Of a stretch of DNA of 64,000 nucleotides, positions 25,336-34,276 are shown piece by piece. Under the pieces are notes generated by a model. The model saw nothing but the letters and a program-made list of their open reading frames with translations, did not search any database and was not told the origin of the DNA. Position numbers and translations under genes: made by a program. Origin of the DNA: Metarhizobium sp017305935 (GTDB lineage: Bacteria; Pseudomonadota; Alphaproteobacteria; Rhizobiales; Rhizobiaceae); NCBI RefSeq assembly GCF_029601685.1, contig NZ_JARRIR010000014.1:1-64000 (forward strand), in the 5' to 3' direction. Numbering within the stretch: the first letter of the stretch is position 1; the number at the start of each line of letters is the position of its first letter.

Positions 25336-25367
25336 AAACCCCCGTCATTTTTGGCGGGGGTTTTGTT
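25336..25367 (+). terminator. Rho-independent terminator after HisD paralogue 1
   Basis: AAACCCCCG and CGGGGGTTT make a 9-bp stem with a 10-base loop, followed by TTTTGTTTT, 70 bases after the stop codon. Confidence 0.88.
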
Positions 25368-25551
25368 TTGGACATCGGCTGGTTGGTCGGTGCGTCATGA
25401 CGGAGGGTGAAAAGCATCCTTGCGGTCAAGCGCGTGCCGGTTGATCGGATGACAGCCCCGGCTCCGATTGCGGCAATGATCCGCGCAAGGCATTGCGAGC
25501 CCGTCAAGCCGCCGGGCTGGACCCGGCGACTGGCCCCGTTCTTCCACTGGA
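25368..25551. other. Gap, nothing recognised
   Basis: About 180 bases between the terminator of the HisD gene and the end of the PfpI gene. I see no supported gene, repeat or hairpin of note. Confidence 0.4.
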
Positions 25552-26139
25552 TCAGCTGTGGATTATCTTGGTGCCGAGCACGTTCAGGCACTCGCGCATG
25601 AAGGCGGCGAGACCTGTCCAACCCTTGGCGGAAACCATGTTGCCATCGACATAGGCCTCGTTCGGCTTGACGTCGACATAGATGCCGCCGACCGCAGTCA
25701 CTTCGGGCTCGCAGGCGCCCAGCCCTGCGACCTTCTTACCCTTGAGGACACCAGGCACGGCCATCAGGATCTGCACGCCATGGCAGATCGTGAAGATCGG
25801 CTTTCCCGTCTCGTGGAAATGGCGAACCATGTCCTGAACGCGCTTGTCTGTGCGGATATATTCCGGGCCGCGGCCGCCGGCGGCGTAGACTGCGTCATAT
25901 TCCTCGACGCGCACTTCGGAAAAGGTCTTGTTGATGTCGGCATAATGGCCGAGCTTTTCGGTATAGGTCTGGTCGCCTTCGAAATCGTGCAGCGAAGTCT
26001 TGATGCGATCGCCGGCCTTCTTGTCCGGGCAGACCACATGCACCGTGTGGCCGACAGCCTCCATCCCCTGCTGGTAGACGTAGATTTCATATTCCTCGGT
26101 GAATTCACCGGTCAGCATGAGGATTTTCTTGCCGCTCAT
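25552..26139 (-). CDS. DJ-1/PfpI family protein
   Basis: 195 residues of the class I glutamine amidotransferase-like fold. The nucleophile elbow is IFTICHGVQIL with the Cys near residue 117, and the early acidic residue that tunes it lies in MLTGEFTEEYEIY. GRGPEYIRTDKRVQDMVRHF is typical of the PfpI branch. Members act as glyoxalases, deglycases, chaperones or hydrolases of small amides; the sequence alone does not choose. It sits downstream of the second ribose-type importer on the same strand, separated by a hairpin at 26170-26193, so it could be co-expressed at low level. Confidence 0.9.
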   Translation of the reverse strand: MSGKKILMLTGEFTEEYEIYVYQQGMEAVGHTVHVVCPDKKAGDRIKTSLHDFEGDQTYTEKLGHYADINKTFSEVRVEEYDAVYAAGGRGPEYIRTDKRVQDMVRHFHETGKPIFTICHGVQILMAVPGVLKGKKVAGLGACEPEVTAVGGIYVDVKPNEAYVDGNMVSAKGWTGLAAFMRECLNVLGTKIIHS

Positions 26140-26169
26140 GTCTTGTCTCCTTTGTCATGAATATGGGAT

Positions 26170-26193
26170 GGCGCCCGGCCGTGACCGGGCGCC
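26170..26193 (-). terminator. Hairpin after the second ribose-type importer operon
   Basis: GGCGCCCGG and CCGGGCGCC form a perfect 9-bp stem with a 6-base loop, 9 bases after the binding-protein stop on the minus strand. The T-tract is weak, so termination may be partial. Confidence 0.6.
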
Positions 26194-26201
26194 TGTTCGG
26201 A

Positions 26202-27167
26202 TCAGAATGGCGAATCGGGGAAGTAGAACTGATCGGCGTTTTCCGGCGTGATCAGCGGCGCGCCGAGCAGGAACGAGCCACGGACCGGAGCCTGGCCGTT
26301 GAACTGCGCGGCGGTCATGTAGATCGCCGATTTGATCATCGACGGCGGATAGGGCGTCGAGATCGGCGTACGCTCGTTCTTTTCCTTCACCATCTCGATG
26401 ATCTGCTTCATGCCGTTGCCGCCAAGCGCATATTTGATGTCCTTGCGGCCGGCATTGTCGACGGCCTCCAGCACGCCGAGCAGCATATCGTCGTCATTGG
26501 CCCAGACGGCATCGATCTTGGGATACTTCGCCAGATAGTCCTGCATCAGCTTGAAGGCTTCGTCCTGGTTCCAGTTGGCGTACTGGATATCGAGGATCTT
26601 GATGTTGGACTTGCCGATGACGTCGGAGAACCCCTTGATGCGCTCATCGTCGATGACCGTCGGGATACCGCGAAGGACGACGATCTGGCCGTCGCCACCG
26701 AGCTTGTCGACAAGCCAATGGGCCGTGTTGGCGCCGACCGCGATATTGTCGCCGGCGACATAGAGATCCTGAACCTTGGGATCGGTCAGCCCGCGGTCGA
26801 CGACGGTGATGAACGTCCCCTTCTCCTTGATCTGCTCGACCGGCCCGGTCAGTTCCTCTGACGTGAAGGGCAGGATGACGAGGGCATCGAGCTTGCGGCT
26901 TGCAGAAAGGTCTTCCAGGGCGGAAACCTGGGCAGGCGCCGAGGATGCCGTCGACAGCACGACGTCGATGTTGGGGAATGCGGCCTCGATCTCCTTCTCG
27001 GCCTGCTGGGCATGGTAGACGACTCCTCCCGTCCATCCATGGGTCGCGGCCGGGATCGAGACGGCGATCGTCACCTTCTTGTCCTCGGCCTGCGCGCCGC
27101 CGAGCGGCACGGCCAGGACAATGGCGGCCGACAGCAACAATGCGGCTTTCTGCATCATAGACTTCAT
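26202..27167 (-). CDS. Periplasmic sugar-binding protein (RbsB-like)
   Basis: 321 residues with a Sec signal (MKSMMQKAALLLSAAIVLAV, cleavage after AQA) and AGGAGG 6 bases before ATG 27167. The mature chain has the RbsB pattern: VTIAVSIPAATHGWTGGVVY, LDALVILPFTSEELTGPVEQ, VDRGLTDPKVQDLYVAGDN, ILDIQYANWNQDEAFKLMQD and VWANDDDMLLGVLEAVD. Trp in THGWTGG and the Asp-rich hinge suggest a small polyol or sugar ligand. Third gene of the ATPase-permease-binding protein operon and last in order, unlike the first ribose-type system, where it comes first. Confidence 0.93.
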   Translation of the reverse strand: MKSMMQKAALLLSAAIVLAVPLGGAQAEDKKVTIAVSIPAATHGWTGGVVYHAQQAEKEIEAAFPNIDVVLSTASSAPAQVSALEDLSASRKLDALVILPFTSEELTGPVEQIKEKGTFITVVDRGLTDPKVQDLYVAGDNIAVGANTAHWLVDKLGGDGQIVVLRGIPTVIDDERIKGFSDVIGKSNIKILDIQYANWNQDEAFKLMQDYLAKYPKIDAVWANDDDMLLGVLEAVDNAGRKDIKYALGGNGMKQIIEMVKEKNERTPISTPYPPSMIKSAIYMTAAQFNGQAPVRGSFLLGAPLITPENADQFYFPDSPF

Positions 27168-27213
27168 TTTCTCCTCCTTTGAAGTCGGTTCGGCATCGAC
27201 CCTTGGGTCGATA

Positions 27214-28218
27214 TCAGCGGTTGGCGGTAAAGCGGTGGGCCAGCATGGCGATGATGATGATCGCGCCCTGAACGGCGGCGACCAGATATTCCGAGACCAT
27301 GTCGGACAGGACCATGACATTGGCGATGACCTCCAGGATGAGGGCGCCGGCGATCGTGCCGCCGATGCGTCCGCGTCCGCCGCGCAGCAGCGTTCCGCCG
27401 ATCACCACCGAGGTGATGACCTGCAATTCCCACAATTGCCCGGTCGTCGGGGTCGCAGCGCCGAGGCGCGGCACGTAACAGATGGCGGCGATGGCGACGC
27501 AAACGCCCTGAATCACGTAGGCGGTGGTGCGCACGGCCGCCACGTTGACGCCGGAGAACCTGGCGACCTCGACGTTCGATCCGGCCGATGTCAGCCGCCG
27601 GCCGAACTTCGTCTTGTAGAGCAGGAAGGCGCCGGCAAGCACGACGACGGCCGTGATCAGCACCGGATAGGGAATGCCGAACAGGCTGCCGAAATAGACC
27701 GGCCGATAGGCCTCGCGCAGGCTGCGGTCGATGGGCAGCGAGCCGCCATCGGTCATGAAGGTGATGAGGGCGCGGAAGATACCCATGGTGCCCAACGTGA
27801 CGATGAACGGCTCGATGCGGCCGACCGTCACGATCAACCCGTTGAACAGGCCGCAGAGCGAGCCGACAATCAGCCCGACGCCGGCGCCGATGGGGATGGC
27901 CCAGCCGCCGAAGGCAGGGGCGAGATGGTTCATCACCATGATCATGATGCCGGTGACGAAGGCCATCATCGACCCGACGGACAGATCCAGACCGCCGGAG
28001 GCGATGACGAAGGTCGCGCCGATGGCGATGATCGCGATGAAGGCGCTGCGCGTGATCACGTTGATCAGGTTGGCCGACGACACGAAGTTGGAATTGACCA
28101 GCGCGCCGACCAGCACGATCAGTGCAAGCGCGATGAAGGGCGCCAGCTCGCCCCAGCGAATGCGGCCCGCCTCGTCAGCCGGCGGGATTGTCAGGGTTGC
28201 TGCGGTGTTCATGCTCAT
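27214..28218 (-). CDS. Ribose-type ABC transporter permease (RbsC-like)
   Basis: 334 residues with about ten membrane segments. GATFVIASGGLDLSVGSMMA is the RbsC signature loop and TSVVIGGTLLRGGRGRIGGT the C-terminal one. The start was taken as 28218 (MSMNTAATL); upstream residues to 28284 are read-through inside the ATPase gene. The gene therefore overlaps the last 44 bases of the ATPase gene, a long overlap that suggests coupled translation. Confidence 0.92.
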   Translation of the reverse strand: MSMNTAATLTIPPADEAGRIRWGELAPFIALALIVLVGALVNSNFVSSANLINVITRSAFIAIIAIGATFVIASGGLDLSVGSMMAFVTGIMIMVMNHLAPAFGGWAIPIGAGVGLIVGSLCGLFNGLIVTVGRIEPFIVTLGTMGIFRALITFMTDGGSLPIDRSLREAYRPVYFGSLFGIPYPVLITAVVVLAGAFLLYKTKFGRRLTSAGSNVEVARFSGVNVAAVRTTAYVIQGVCVAIAAICYVPRLGAATPTTGQLWELQVITSVVIGGTLLRGGRGRIGGTIAGALILEVIANVMVLSDMVSEYLVAAVQGAIIIIAMLAHRFTANR

Positions 28219-29770
28219 CCTCCCGGCCGTCGCCGCTTCCACCCGTCGTGGCCGCGTAGACGACGTTCTCCTCGTTGATGTCATTGCCGCGAAGCTCGGC
28301 GACGATCCGGCCGGCCCGCATGACGAGAACCCGGTCGGCGAGGCCGACGAGTTCGGGCATTTCCGACGAGATGACGATGCAGGCCTTGCCGCCGCGCACC
28401 ATCGCGTCGATGAATTCGTAGATCTGGCTCTTGTTACCGATGTCGATACCGCGCGTCGGTTCGTCGATGATCACCACGCAGGGATCGGCCAGCATCACCT
28501 TGGCCAGCAGCAGCTTCTGCTGGTTGCCGCCCGAAAGCTTGCCGGCGTCCAGCCGCAATGAGCGCACGCGGATATCGTAGTCCGTCACCGCCTGCTCAAG
28601 CCGCGCAAACTCCGCCCGCTTGTCGAGCACGGCGCGTGGATTGACGGCATCAAGCGCCTGCAGCGTGAGGTTCGGGCCGAGCTTCTCCTCCAGAAGCAGG
28701 CCTTTGCCCTTGCGGTCCTCGGTCAGGTAGACGAGGCCGGCATCCATGAGCGTGCGCACCGAGCGATGGGACATCTCCCTGCCGTTGAGGGTGACGCTCG
28801 CCGCATGCGAAGGGCGAAGCCCCATCAACCCCTCGATCAGTTCGGTGCGGCCCGCCCCGATCATGCCGCCGATGCCGAGCACCTCACCCGGGCGGATCTC
28901 GAAGGAAACCCTCTGCGCGCCATGGTCGACGGCAAGATCGGTGACGGTCAGGATCGGTGCGGCTGTCGGTTGCGGCCGCTTGTGCGGGTAGAGCATATCG
29001 AGTTCGCGGCCGACCATCAGTTCGGCCATTTCGCGCTGGCCGAGCCCCGCCGCCGGCCAGGTGCCGATCATCCGGCCATCGCGCAAGACCGTGATGCGGT
29101 CGGCCAGCGCCTGCACTTCGTCGAGGCGGTGCGAGATATAGAGAACGGCGACGCCGTGATCGCGCAGGCCGCGCACGATGTCGAGCAGCGCCGCTACCTC
29201 GTCATTGGCCAGCACGGCCGTCGGCTCATCGAGGATCACCACCTTTCGCTCGTCCAGCAACGCGCGTGCGATCTGCACGAGCTGGCGCTGGGCGAGCGGC
29301 AAGTCGCTAACGCGGTCGCGCGGCCGGGCCGTCGAGCCCACCCTCGCCAGAAGTTCGGCGGTGCGGCGGTTCATCGACCGGTCGTCCACCATGAACCCGC
29401 GGCCGACCTCGCGGCCGAGAAACAGATTTTCGGCAACCGTCAGGTCGCCCGCCAGCAGGATTTCCTGATGCACCAGCACGATGCCGGCGGCCTCCGCCTC
29501 CACGGCATTGCGAAACGCGACCGGCCGGCCTTCCATCGAGAGGCTGCCGGCGCTCGGCGCGACATAACCGGACAGGAGCTTCATCAGCGTGGACTTGCCA
29601 GCGCCATTCTCGCCGATCACCGCATGAACCTCGCCCGGCAGGATGTCGAGCGTGACGTCCGACAGTACCGTGATCTGGCCGTAGGTCTTGCCGAGCCCTT
29701 CGGCGCCGAGTGCGGCGGTCAAGGCGCTTGCCGGCGGCTCGACCGGCTTTGGAGAGACGACCGCGTTCAT
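28175..29770 (-). CDS. Ribose-type ABC transporter ATP-binding protein (RbsA-like)
   Basis: 531 residues, two ABC domains. Domain 1: Walker A GENGAGKSTLMKLL, signature region LPLAQRQLVQIARAL (degenerate) and Walker B VVILDEPTAVL. Domain 2: degenerate Walker A GMIGAGRTELIEGL, signature LSGGNQQKLLLAKVM and Walker B VVIIDEPTRGID. The C-terminal tail (GSGDGREDEHEHRSNPDN) extends into the permease overlap. Its start at 29770 overlaps the gntR stop by four bases (ATGA), so regulator and transporter are made from one transcript. Confidence 0.93.
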   Translation of the reverse strand: MNAVVSPKPVEPPASALTAALGAEGLGKTYGQITVLSDVTLDILPGEVHAVIGENGAGKSTLMKLLSGYVAPSAGSLSMEGRPVAFRNAVEAEAAGIVLVHQEILLAGDLTVAENLFLGREVGRGFMVDDRSMNRRTAELLARVGSTARPRDRVSDLPLAQRQLVQIARALLDERKVVILDEPTAVLANDEVAALLDIVRGLRDHGVAVLYISHRLDEVQALADRITVLRDGRMIGTWPAAGLGQREMAELMVGRELDMLYPHKRPQPTAAPILTVTDLAVDHGAQRVSFEIRPGEVLGIGGMIGAGRTELIEGLMGLRPSHAASVTLNGREMSHRSVRTLMDAGLVYLTEDRKGKGLLLEEKLGPNLTLQALDAVNPRAVLDKRAEFARLEQAVTDYDIRVRSLRLDAGKLSGGNQQKLLLAKVMLADPCVVIIDEPTRGIDIGNKSQIYEFIDAMVRGGKACIVISSEMPELVGLADRVLVMRAGRIVAELRGNDINEENVVYAATTGGSGDGREDEHEHRSNPDNPAG

Positions 29771-30480
29771 TCGAAGGCCGACAGCAGGCGATCACGCGAG
29801 CGCTCGATATGGAGGCGCATCGCATCATAAGCCGCCTGCGGCTCGCCGGAACGGAACGCCGCCAACAGGTTTTCGTGTTCCTCCAGAGCCTCCTGCGTGA
29901 CCCGCGTGTGGAACATCAGCCGGAAGATATGCAGGTGGACATGCTGGTTCGAAAGCGTGCTGCGGATGATCTCGTTGCCCGCGATCTTCAGGATGGCGTC
30001 ATGAAACTGCGCGTCGGCGCGCGCGAAGCGGGAATAGCGCGTGTTGCGGTCGACCGGCGGTTCGCCGTGCCCCATGTCGGCCGCCGAGGTCTCAAGTTCC
30101 GACAGCGCCTTCGGCGTCATGTGGACGGCGGCAAGCCGGGCAGCCTCAGGCTCGACCAGCAGGCGGAAGGCGTAGAGATCCTCGAACTGCTTGCGTGTCC
30201 ATTGCGGCGCCGCGCTGTAGCCGACGAGGTGCTCCTTGCGCACAAGTCCCTCGCGCTCGAGCCGGCTGAGCGCCTCGCGGATCGGCGTCTGCGAGACGCC
30301 GAGGTCACGGGAGAGGACATCGATCGGAATACGCGCGCCGGGTGCAATCTCCAGCGACATCAGCCGATGATAGATGCTGTCGTAGACGCCATCGACCACG
30401 CTGGTTGGGCGAATGCTCGACGCCCTGCCATCCCGTTCCGCTGCAATTGCCACGCTCGCTCTCCGACTGCTTATTGACAT
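29767..30480 (-). CDS. GntR-family regulator, FadR/FCD subfamily
   Basis: 237 residues. The winged helix covers about residues 30-95: VYDSIYHRLMSLEIAPGARI, ISVDVLS-type RIPIDVLSRDLGVSQTPIRE and ALSRLEREGLVRKE. The C-terminal FCD domain has YAFRLLVEPEAARLAA, RFARADAQFHDAILKIAGN and HVHLHIFRLMFH, whose Asp/His residues usually hold a metal that senses a carboxylate. It heads the importer operon and is divergent from the Ldh2-type gene. Three copies of ATATCSTATRT in the 67-base gap are the likely operators. Confidence 0.93.
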   Translation of the reverse strand: MSISSRRASVAIAAERDGRASSIRPTSVVDGVYDSIYHRLMSLEIAPGARIPIDVLSRDLGVSQTPIREALSRLEREGLVRKEHLVGYSAAPQWTRKQFEDLYAFRLLVEPEAARLAAVHMTPKALSELETSAADMGHGEPPVDRNTRYSRFARADAQFHDAILKIAGNEIIRSTLSNQHVHLHIFRLMFHTRVTQEALEEHENLLAAFRSGEPQAAYDAMRLHIERSRDRLLSAFE

Positions 30481-30502
30481 GCGATCTTTTGTTGCAAATA
30501 AG

Positions 30503-30549
30503 ATATCCTATGTCAAATACAATATCGTATATGATCTGATATAGGATAT
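30503..30549. promoter_or_regulatory. Triple GntR-type operator region
   Basis: ATATCCTATGTCA (30503-30515) and ATATCGTATATGA (30522-30534) are direct copies 19 bases apart, and ATATCCTATATCA lies on the other strand at 30549-30537. The outer two form a perfect 9-bp inverted repeat (ATATCCTAT/ATAGGATAT). AT-rich inverted sites of this kind are usual for FCD-type GntR proteins; assignment is by position. Confidence 0.6.
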
Positions 30550-30553
30550 GAAA

Positions 30554-31558
30554 ATGCATCATCACCCCGACCGGCTGCGACGGCTGGCGACAGGGCTCCT
30601 CGAAAGCCGGGGAACGCCGAAAGAGGCTGCACGGCTGCAGGCGGACCTGCTTGTGGAGGCGGAGTTGCGCGGATTGGCCTCGCATGGCCTTCAGCGACTT
30701 CCGCTCCTGCTCTCCCGCATCGAAAAAGGCTTGGCAAACCCCCGAACGCAGGGCGCAGAAACCTGGTCGCGTCAATCCTTCATGACTGTGGACGGCGAGC
30801 GTGGGCTCGGTCCGGTGGTCATGATGAACGCCCTGCGCCTCCTGAAGCAGCCGCTTGCGCAGACCGGAATTGTCCTCGCGGCGATCCGCAACACAAACCA
30901 TATCGGCATGCTCGCCTATTACGCCGAAGCGGCGGCGCGCGATGGCCTGATCGCGCTCGTGATGTCGACGAGCGAGGCGCTCGTTCATCCCTTCGGCGGC
31001 ACCGAGGCGATGCTCGGCACCAACCCGGTGGCGATCGGCATTCCCACCGGCGGCGACCCCTTCGTGCTCGATCTGGCGACGAGCGTGGTCTCTATGGGCA
31101 AGATCAACAATCACGCGCTGCGCGGCGCGCCGATCCCATTCGGCTGGGCCGTGGATGCCGAGGGACGGCCGACCGACGACCCGGTGGCGGCTCAGCGCGG
31201 CGCCATCGCGCCATTCGGCGACACCAAGGGGTATGGGCTTGGCCTCGCCATAGAGCTTCTCGTTGCCGCACTGGCTGGCTCGGACATGTCGCCGAAGGTG
31301 CGCGGTACGCTCGATGACGCCCAGCCGGCCAACAAGGGCGATCTACTGGTGCTGATCGACCCCGCTTCGGGGATGGGCGCGATCTCCGTGCTGGCGTCCT
31401 ATCTCGACAGCCTGCGCCTGTCGCGCCCGCTCGATCCGGGCCGGCCGGTCGCCGTCCCGGGCGATGGCGCGCGCGCCCGCCGCGCAGCCGCGATGCGGGA
31501 GGGGATCGCGTTGCCGCAACCGCTTTTCGAACAGCTTATGGCCCTTGAGGCCGCCTGA
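30554..31558 (+). CDS. Malate/L-lactate dehydrogenase (LDH2/MDH2) family oxidoreductase
   Basis: 334 residues of the Ldh2 family, NAD(P) enzymes that interconvert 2-oxoacids and 2-hydroxyacids or cyclic imines (YlbC, DpkA, ureidoglycolate and sulfolactate dehydrogenases). Features are ELRGLASHGLQRLPLLLSRI, the catalytic-His region RNTNHIGMLAYYAEAAARDG, GTNPVAIGIPTG and GDTKGYGLGLAIELLVAALA. ATG 30554 has AGGA 7 bases upstream; ATG 30548 is the alternative. First gene of a four-gene operon with alcohol and aldehyde dehydrogenases, divergent from gntR. It may make or use a 2-hydroxyacid that GntR senses (inference). Confidence 0.9.
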   Translation: MHHHPDRLRRLATGLLESRGTPKEAARLQADLLVEAELRGLASHGLQRLPLLLSRIEKGLANPRTQGAETWSRQSFMTVDGERGLGPVVMMNALRLLKQPLAQTGIVLAAIRNTNHIGMLAYYAEAAARDGLIALVMSTSEALVHPFGGTEAMLGTNPVAIGIPTGGDPFVLDLATSVVSMGKINNHALRGAPIPFGWAVDAEGRPTDDPVAAQRGAIAPFGDTKGYGLGLAIELLVAALAGSDMSPKVRGTLDDAQPANKGDLLVLIDPASGMGAISVLASYLDSLRLSRPLDPGRPVAVPGDGARARRAAAMREGIALPQPLFEQLMALEAA

Positions 31559-31578
31559 ATCACTGGAGGAGACACGGA

Positions 31579-32778
31579 ATGAACCTATTCGGCACATTGA
31601 GGGCGCCGCGCGAACTGCTCTTCGGAGCCGGCCAACGCCATGCGCTCGGGACAGTCGCCCCAAAGCTCGGGCAGCGCGCGCTGGTCGTCACCGACGCGCG
31701 CCTTGCCGCGGACGCCGATTTGCGCGCGCTGGTCGGCCAGTTGGAAGCCGCAAACCTTGCCGTCCTGGTGGACAGCTCGACCTTGCCGGACGTCCCCGTC
31801 GAATCGGCGGTTTCGAGCGCCGACAACGCCCGCAATTTCCAGCCGGACCTCGTCATCGGCATCGGCGGCGGCTCCTGCCTGGACATGGCGAAGTGCGTCG
31901 CGCTTCTTCTCGCCCATGGCGGGCGGCCCCAGCAATATTACGGCGAACATACCGTTCCAGGACCCGTCCTGCCGCTGATCGCGATTCCCACCACCGCCGG
32001 AACGGGATCGGAGGTGACGCCCGTCGCCGTTCTGTCGGACGCGGAGCGCAGCCTGAAAGTCGGCATATCGAGCCCTTATCTCATCCCGACGGTTTCCATC
32101 TGCGATCCCGAACTCACGCTTTCCTGCCCGCCAGGGCTGACGGCGATTGCCGGCGCGGATGCGCTGACCCATGCCCTGGAGGCCTTTACCGCCATCCGCC
32201 GCGAGCCCGTACCGGGCATTGCGCAGCAGCGTGTCTTCGTCGGAAAGAACGCGCTGTCCGACCAGTTTGCGCTGAGCGCCATCGGACTTCTCTGGCAGGG
32301 GCTCGAAGCCGCCTGCAAGGATGGCGCCGATCGGGCAGCACGCGAAAAGGTCATGCTCGGCGCGACGCTCGCCGGCCTTGCCTTCGGGGTCGCCGGCACC
32401 GCCGCAGCCCACGCCATCCAGTATCCGGTCGGCGCCCTCACCCACACCGCCCATGGCCTCGGCGTCGCCTGCCTCATGCCCTATGTCATGACGTGGAACG
32501 CACCGGCCATCGAGCCGGAACTGGCCCAGATCGCGGCCGCCGCCGGATTGAAAGGCCCCGGCGAGGTCGTCCCCGCCCTCGCCGCCCTCTTCGCGCGCAT
32601 CGGGATTCCCGCGACCCTGCGCGATCTCGGCCTTGCCGAAGAACGGATCGACTGGGTAGCCGAGCAGAGCTGCGGCATCACCCGCCTTATCCAGAACAAT
32701 CCCCGCCCGCTGAACGCGCAGGAGATGCGCAATCTCGTCGCCGCCGCTCATGGCGGAGACCGCGCAAGCCTCACCTGA
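31579..32778 (+). CDS. Iron-containing alcohol dehydrogenase
   Basis: 399 residues of the Fe-ADH (group III) family, like 1,3-propanediol dehydrogenase and lactaldehyde reductase. VIGIGGGSCLDMAK binds the NAD phosphates and IPTTAGTGSEVTPVAVL is the family signature. The metal ligands are visible as CDPELT (Asp), GADALTHALEAF (His), GTAAAHAIQYPVG (His) and LTHTAHGLGVACL (His). ATG 31579 has GGAGG about 10 bases upstream. It probably links a short diol or hydroxy-aldehyde with its aldehyde, handing it to the next gene's product. Confidence 0.93.
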   Translation: MNLFGTLRAPRELLFGAGQRHALGTVAPKLGQRALVVTDARLAADADLRALVGQLEAANLAVLVDSSTLPDVPVESAVSSADNARNFQPDLVIGIGGGSCLDMAKCVALLLAHGGRPQQYYGEHTVPGPVLPLIAIPTTAGTGSEVTPVAVLSDAERSLKVGISSPYLIPTVSICDPELTLSCPPGLTAIAGADALTHALEAFTAIRREPVPGIAQQRVFVGKNALSDQFALSAIGLLWQGLEAACKDGADRAAREKVMLGATLAGLAFGVAGTAAAHAIQYPVGALTHTAHGLGVACLMPYVMTWNAPAIEPELAQIAAAAGLKGPGEVVPALAALFARIGIPATLRDLGLAEERIDWVAEQSCGITRLIQNNPRPLNAQEMRNLVAAAHGGDRASLT

Positions 32779-32794
32779 TCTGAAAGGACAACCC

Positions 32795-34258
32795 ATGACG
32801 TTCCATGCCAAGGTTTCCGGCTATGCCGATCCCGCCCTTCACGCTCACGGCCTCTATATCGGCGGCGCCTGGCACAGCGGCGGCGGCATTCCGGTTCTCG
32901 ACCCTTCGACCGGAAGCACGCTTGCAGAAGTGGCAGACGCCTCGATCGACGACGCTCTCCGCGCCGTCGATGCGGCGCAGGCCGCCGCGGCCGGATGGCG
33001 CGCCACCCCTGCCCGCCAGCGGGCAGAGATCCTGCGCCGCTGGTTCGAACTGATGACGCAGCATGGCGAGGAGCTCGCCATGCTGATCTCGCTCGAAAAC
33101 GGCAAGGCGCTGCCCGATGCGCGCGGCGAGGTGGCTTATGCGGCGGAATTCTTCCGCTGGTATGCCGAGGAAGCGGTGCGCATTCCGGGCGAATATCGCC
33201 ACACACCATCGGGTTCGCACAACATCCTCGTGGACCACGAGCCGATCGGCATCGCCGTGCTGATCACCCCGTGGAATTTTCCGGCCGCCATGGCCACCCG
33301 CAAGATCGGCCCGGCGCTTGCCGCCGGCTGCACGGTGATCCTCAAGCCCGCTTCCGAGACGCCGCTGACGGCCTATGCCATGGCGCGTCTTGGCGAAGAG
33401 GCCGGTGTTCCGGCCGGCGTCGTCAACGTTCTGACGACCAGAGACGCTGCCGGCGTCACCAATGCCATGCTGGCCGATCCGCGCGTGCGCAAGCTGTCCT
33501 TCACCGGCTCGACCGGCGTCGGCCGCACCCTGCTGGCCGAAGCGGCCAGGTCGGTCGTCAGTTGCTCGATGGAGCTTGGCGGAAACGCGCCCTTCCTCGT
33601 CTTCGACGACGCGGATCTGGATGCGGCGCTCGACGGGGCGATGATCGCCAAGATGCGCAATGCCGGGGAAGCCTGCACGGCGGCCAATCGCTTCTATGTG
33701 CAGGCCGGCATTCACGACACCTTCGTTGCGGGATTGACGGCGCGCATGGCCGCGCTCAAGGTCGGGCCCGGCTACGATCCGGCCACGCAATGCGGCCCGA
33801 TGATCACGACCAACGCCGTGCGCAAGATCGACCGGCTGGTTTCCGAGGCGGTGGCTGCCGGCGCTCGAGCCACGACCGGAGGCAAGCCATTGACTGAGAA
33901 CGGCTATTTCTATCCCCCGACGGTGCTTGAAAACGTACCGGTCGACGCCGCCATCGCCCGTGAGGAGATCTTCGGCCCGGTCGCGCCGGTCTACAGGTTC
34001 GAAACCGATGACGAGGCGGTTCGCCTTGCCAACGACACCGAATACGGCCTGGCGGCCTACATCTATTCCGGCGACCTGAAGCGGGCGCTCAGAGTCGGCA
34101 AGCGTCTCGAAACCGGTATGCTCGGCATCAACCGGGGACTGATGTCCGACCCGGCCGCGCCGTTCGGCGGCGTCAAGCAAAGCGGGCTCGGCCGCGAAGG
34201 CGGCGTGACCGGCATTCTTGAATTCATGGAAGCAAAATATTACGCGGTTGAATACTGA
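32795..34258 (+). CDS. NAD(P)-dependent aldehyde dehydrogenase (succinate-semialdehyde dehydrogenase-like)
   Basis: 487 residues, the length of GabD-type enzymes. ITPWNFPAAMATRKIGPALA, FTGSTGVGRTLLA, the general-base Glu in SMELGGNAPFLVFDDADLD and the catalytic Cys in RNAGEACTAANRFYVQAGIH match the GabD branch, where the Cys motif is NAGQTCVCANR-like. The end GGVKQSGLGREGGVTGILEF is also typical. Start at 32795, 17 bases after the Fe-ADH stop. It converts an aldehyde, probably with an acid group at the other end, to the acid (inference). Confidence 0.93.
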   Translation: MTFHAKVSGYADPALHAHGLYIGGAWHSGGGIPVLDPSTGSTLAEVADASIDDALRAVDAAQAAAAGWRATPARQRAEILRRWFELMTQHGEELAMLISLENGKALPDARGEVAYAAEFFRWYAEEAVRIPGEYRHTPSGSHNILVDHEPIGIAVLITPWNFPAAMATRKIGPALAAGCTVILKPASETPLTAYAMARLGEEAGVPAGVVNVLTTRDAAGVTNAMLADPRVRKLSFTGSTGVGRTLLAEAARSVVSCSMELGGNAPFLVFDDADLDAALDGAMIAKMRNAGEACTAANRFYVQAGIHDTFVAGLTARMAALKVGPGYDPATQCGPMITTNAVRKIDRLVSEAVAAGARATTGGKPLTENGYFYPPTVLENVPVDAAIAREEIFGPVAPVYRFETDDEAVRLANDTEYGLAAYIYSGDLKRALRVGKRLETGMLGINRGLMSDPAAPFGGVKQSGLGREGGVTGILEFMEAKYYAVEY

Positions 34259-34276
34259 CGTGAGGGGAGCCAGAGG

